A stretch of DNA of 64,000 bases from Clostridium aquiflavi (lineage in GTDB: Bacteria; Bacillota; Clostridia; Clostridiales; Clostridiaceae), in contig NZ_JAVJAN010000018.1 of assembly GCF_031344075.1 (NCBI RefSeq), positions 1 to 64,000 of the forward strand, in the 5' to 3' direction. The notes beneath the pieces are model-generated. The model did not search any database, was not told where the DNA came from, and saw only the letters and a program-made list of their open reading frames with translations. A program made the position numbers and the translations under genes. Shown in pieces: positions 61,545 through 64,000 of this stretch; the stretch's first letter is position 1; the number at the start of each line of letters is the position of its first letter.

Positions 61545-63353
61545 ATGAAAACTACTAAAAAACTTCTTAAGTCATTTGCACAAGGATTATTAGCAGTTAT
61601 GCTTATCAATGGATTTGCATATATTAGTGATTTTAAAACTAATAACAATGTTTTTCTATCAGGCATAACAGAAGATAATTCTGCAAAAGAAACTACAGAT
61701 AAAAATGTGATTACTGAAAATATTAGTGATGAAACAAAAAATGTTGTATCAGATAATAAAACAGATAATAGTTTATCTGAAAAAAACGTATTAGATGAGG
61801 ACACACAAACAGATGGTGACTTACTAAATACAGATTCTGTACAAGCTATTAACCCCATTACTATTAATCCTATAGTTGATCCTATCAAATCTATTGAGGA
61901 ACCAATTATAGAAGATATACCTCTTATAAGAGATACTTTAAAAAATGAAATTAATGATATCGATAAAAATATCTATGGCTTATCATATAACCCTGATAAG
62001 ATACTATCTTCAAAAGGTGAAAGCGTTGATAGCTTTGTGCCTGCTCAAGGTTTTGATACTCCAAATAAATATATTGTAGTAAAAAGAGAAAAGAAAAGTA
62101 TATCTGACTCTACTGCAGATATTTCAATAATAGACTCAATTAACGATAGAACTTACCCTGGTGCTATTCAACTTGCAAATAGAAATCTTGTAGAAAACAA
62201 ACCAGATATAATTTCTTGTAAAAGAAAACCAATAACTATAAGTGTTGACTTACCTGGAATGAGTGATGATGGTAGTAAAGTTGTTAATTCACCAACATAC
62301 TCTACTGTAAATTCTTCAATAAATTCTCTATTAGATACTTGGAATACAAAATACGCATCTAAATATACTATTCCCACAAGAATGAGCTATACTGATGCTA
62401 TGGTATATAGTAAATCTCAATTATCTACAATGTTTGGTTGCAATTTCAAAATTTTAGACAAAGCATTAAATATAGATTTCAATTCTATATTTAAAGGTGA
62501 AAAACAAGCTATGGTTGTTGCATATAAACAAATATTCTATACAGTTAGTGTAGATGCGCCTGAAAAACCTTCTGACTTATTTGGTGACAATGTACGCTTT
62601 GATGAATTAGCTTTAAAAGGTGTAGATAACGAAAATCCACCTGCATATGTTTCTAATGTAGCTTATGGTAGAACAATTTATGTAAAACTTGAAACTACAT
62701 CTAAGAGTGCAAATGTTAAAGCAGCATTTAAAGCTTTAGTCTCTAACCAAGATATCAGTGGTAACACAGAATATGAAGATATCTTAGAGCAAAGTTCATT
62801 TACAGCTACAGTTCTTGGTGGTGGTGCTGAAGCCCATAACAAAGTAGTTACTAAAGATTTTAATGAAATACAAAATATAATACAAAACAATTCAGTATAT
62901 AGTCCTAAAAATCCTGGCTATCCTATTTCATACACAAGTACATTCTTAAAAGATAATAGAATTGCTAGTGTAAATAATAAAACAGAGTATATTGAAACAA
63001 CATCAACAGAATATACTAATGGTAAAATTGTTCTTGATCATAGTGGTGCTTATGTTGCTCAATTTGAAGTAACTTGGGATGAAGTTAGCTATGATAAAGA
63101 TGGTAATGAAATAATAGAGCATAAGATTTGGTCTGGAAGTGATAAAGATAAAACTGCTCACTTTAATACAGAAATATATCTAAAAGGAAATGCTAGAAAT
63201 ATTTCCGTTAAAGCATGGGAGTGTACAGGCCTTGCATGGGAATGGTGGAGACAAGTTATAGATGCTCAAAATATCCCACTAGTAAAAGAAAGAACATTCT
63301 CAATATGGGGTACAACACTATATCCTAAAAAATCTGTTGAACCAGAAATTTAA
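61545..63353 (+). CDS. Cholesterol-dependent cytolysin with long N-terminal extension
   Basis: The 602-aa protein aligns along residues 134-600 with perfringolysin O-type toxins: LSYNPDKILSSKGESVDSF, SIIDSINDRTYPGAIQLAN, AYKQIFYTVSVDAPEKPSDL, SNVAYGRTIYVKLETTSK and the undecapeptide ECTGLAWEWWR (559-569), plus the cholesterol-recognition pair in IWGTTLYP. It binds membrane cholesterol and oligomerises into large pores. Residues about 30-133 are an Asp/Asn/Thr/Ile-rich extension absent from PFO but comparable in length to that of streptolysin O. Cys are at 225, 299 and 560; PFO has one. A signal peptide-like start (LLKSFAQGLLAVMLINGF) is present. Divergent from trxA. Confidence 0.93.
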   Translation: MKTTKKLLKSFAQGLLAVMLINGFAYISDFKTNNNVFLSGITEDNSAKETTDKNVITENISDETKNVVSDNKTDNSLSEKNVLDEDTQTDGDLLNTDSVQAINPITINPIVDPIKSIEEPIIEDIPLIRDTLKNEINDIDKNIYGLSYNPDKILSSKGESVDSFVPAQGFDTPNKYIVVKREKKSISDSTADISIIDSINDRTYPGAIQLANRNLVENKPDIISCKRKPITISVDLPGMSDDGSKVVNSPTYSTVNSSINSLLDTWNTKYASKYTIPTRMSYTDAMVYSKSQLSTMFGCNFKILDKALNIDFNSIFKGEKQAMVVAYKQIFYTVSVDAPEKPSDLFGDNVRFDELALKGVDNENPPAYVSNVAYGRTIYVKLETTSKSANVKAAFKALVSNQDISGNTEYEDILEQSSFTATVLGGGAEAHNKVVTKDFNEIQNIIQNNSVYSPKNPGYPISYTSTFLKDNRIASVNNKTEYIETTSTEYTNGKIVLDHSGAYVAQFEVTWDEVSYDKDGNEIIEHKIWSGSDKDKTAHFNTEIYLKGNARNISVKAWECTGLAWEWWRQVIDAQNIPLVKERTFSIWGTTLYPKKSVEPEI

Positions 63354-63364
63354 ATTTTAAAATT

Positions 63365-63412
63365 GGTGATATATACATAAACAAAATATCCTCAATGATT
63401 GTATATATCACC
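63365..63412 (+). terminator. Hairpin after the cytolysin gene
   Basis: GGTGATATATAC and GTATATATCACC pair perfectly (12 bp) around a 24-nt loop. The left arm (GATATATACATAA) resembles the core of the interspersed repeat, so it may be a derived copy serving as a terminator. Confidence 0.65.
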
Positions 63413-63543
63413 TCCTATTTTAAAACAAACTAAAATCTGACAAAAATAAAATAATAACACTTTTTATTAAACACCCAAAAATAAGGTTAAAATAAACTTA
63501 ACTTACGTATAGTTTATTTTAACCTTTTATTTTAATTATATTT

Positions 63544-64000
63544 CTATTTTAATGTGATTTTATCATATCCTATTGCTTGTTTAGGGCATACTGTTACACA
63601 TTGTCCACATTGTATGCAATCAGGATGACTTAAAATATCCCCCTTATATTCATAAGGAACTATTCCTAAAGGACATTTTTTTTCACATATTTTACAAGAT
63701 ACACATGAAGATGATACTTGCAATACTTTTTTGTTTTTCCTAAATTTTGATATAACTGATGCTATAGTTCCCATAGGACAAAAATGACACCAAGTTCTAT
63801 GATTATAGAATAAAGATAATACTATTCCTATTAAAGTTGTTACAACGATCATTCTATAAAATACCATGCCAATACCATATAAATTTCCTAAGTTTTGTTT
63901 AATTCCTATACCAAACATAGACATCATAACAACTACTACTATTGCTCTAAAATAATAAGATTTTAAAAATTTAGGTACTTTTCTTTTATTGCTAAATTTA
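63544..64000 (-). CDS. Membrane-bound 4Fe-4S protein (NapH/CcoG-like), partial
   Basis: The frame runs off the window; at least 151 residues are visible. It has membrane spans (MMSMFGIGIKQNL upstream; MIVVTTLIGIVLSLFY), then HRTWCHFCPMGTIASVISKF and two ferredoxin clusters: SSSCVSCKICEKKCPLGIVP and PDCIQCGQCVTVCPKQAIGY. This is the NapH-like/ferredoxin membrane family, which passes electrons from quinone or ferredoxin to redox partners. The start is outside the window. Its role here is unknown. Confidence 0.82.
   Translation of the reverse strand, partial: KFSNKRKVPKFLKSYYFRAIVVVVMMSMFGIGIKQNLGNLYGIGMVFYRMIVVTTLIGIVLSLFYNHRTWCHFCPMGTIASVISKFRKNKKVLQVSSSCVSCKICEKKCPLGIVPYEYKGDILSHPDCIQCGQCVTVCPKQAIGYDKITLK

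Noticed and set aside
61541..61888. A 115-codon minus-strand frame opposite the cytolysin N-terminus
   Set aside because: It mirrors the low-complexity extension, has no ribosome site and overlaps a well-supported gene.

Overview
The window is very AT-rich chromosomal DNA. It has strong AGGAGG-type ribosome binding sites, spore-coat genes (CotF-like), choline-binding-repeat cell-wall hydrolases, a clostridial GGGtGRT/NifU-like pair and a cholesterol-dependent cytolysin with the canonical undecapeptide. This fits an anaerobic, spore-forming Clostridium sensu stricto (cluster I). I cannot name the species from sequence alone.

Layout. 0-1 kb: a repeat, a 45-aa protein and dCTP deaminase. 1-9.5 kb (all minus strand): an island of two VgrG/gpD-like spike proteins, a DUF4280 PAAR-like tip, two unknown partner proteins, a frameshifted DcrB-like gene, a CdiA-CT-like nuclease toxin, a pentapeptide-repeat protein, an orphan copy of the VgrG tail and two putative immunity genes. 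It is flanked by near-identical palindromic terminators. 9.8-13.4 kb: isocitrate dehydrogenase, a YeiH exporter and a LysR regulator. 13.5-20.8 kb: an AAA/nuclease protein, a chemoreceptor, and a CUT1 sugar ABC transporter (binding protein plus two permeases, no ATPase) with LacI-type operators. 20.9-26.5 kb: a K+ channel, a truncated AlkD-like gene, an S41 peptidase lipoprotein, a glucosaminidase/amidase autolysin and a PilZ protein. 26.7-29.1 kb: an ECF sigma, PadR and HAAS-FtsW operon. 29.4-36 kb: decayed and accessory genes, including a GrpB/HepT deletion scar, a methyltransferase, a second AAA/nuclease protein, and a row of small kinase, SUKH and DUF4272 genes that looks like an immunity-gene collection. 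36-40 kb: a CAP-domain protein, a GH24 lysozyme with 93-bp tandem repeats and a lipoprotein. 41-51 kb: a DUF1266 protein, a deformylase-like protein, hydrolases, CotF proteins, a manganese-catalase remnant, a DUF4097 lipoprotein, an MBL hydrolase, an arginine-deiminase-family protein and a DnaD pseudogene. 51-58 kb: a duplicated GGGtGRT 3' end, the GGGtGRT/NifU-like operon with a structured leader, tRNA-Leu and a UPF0371/DUF1846 protein. 57.8-64 kb: an M-box-controlled phosphoesterase, a cysteine-rich exported protein, CcdA-TlpA, thioredoxin, the divergent cytolysin, and an Fe-S membrane protein that runs off the window.

How the parts may work together. The 1-9.5 kb island looks like the effector-loading end (spike, tip, cargo, immunity) of a contractile-injection-type machine in a Gram-positive, with no sheath, tube or baseplate genes nearby. 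The 59-63 kb block places a thiol-activated toxin, here with three cysteines, beside an exported thiol-redox relay and a cysteine-rich secreted protein. The sugar transporter and the chemoreceptor carry the same operator type, so they are probably co-regulated. Many truncated genes (HepT, GrpB, AlkD, DnaD, Rpn-like, Mn-catalase, immunity remnants) mark this as a fast-changing accessory region.
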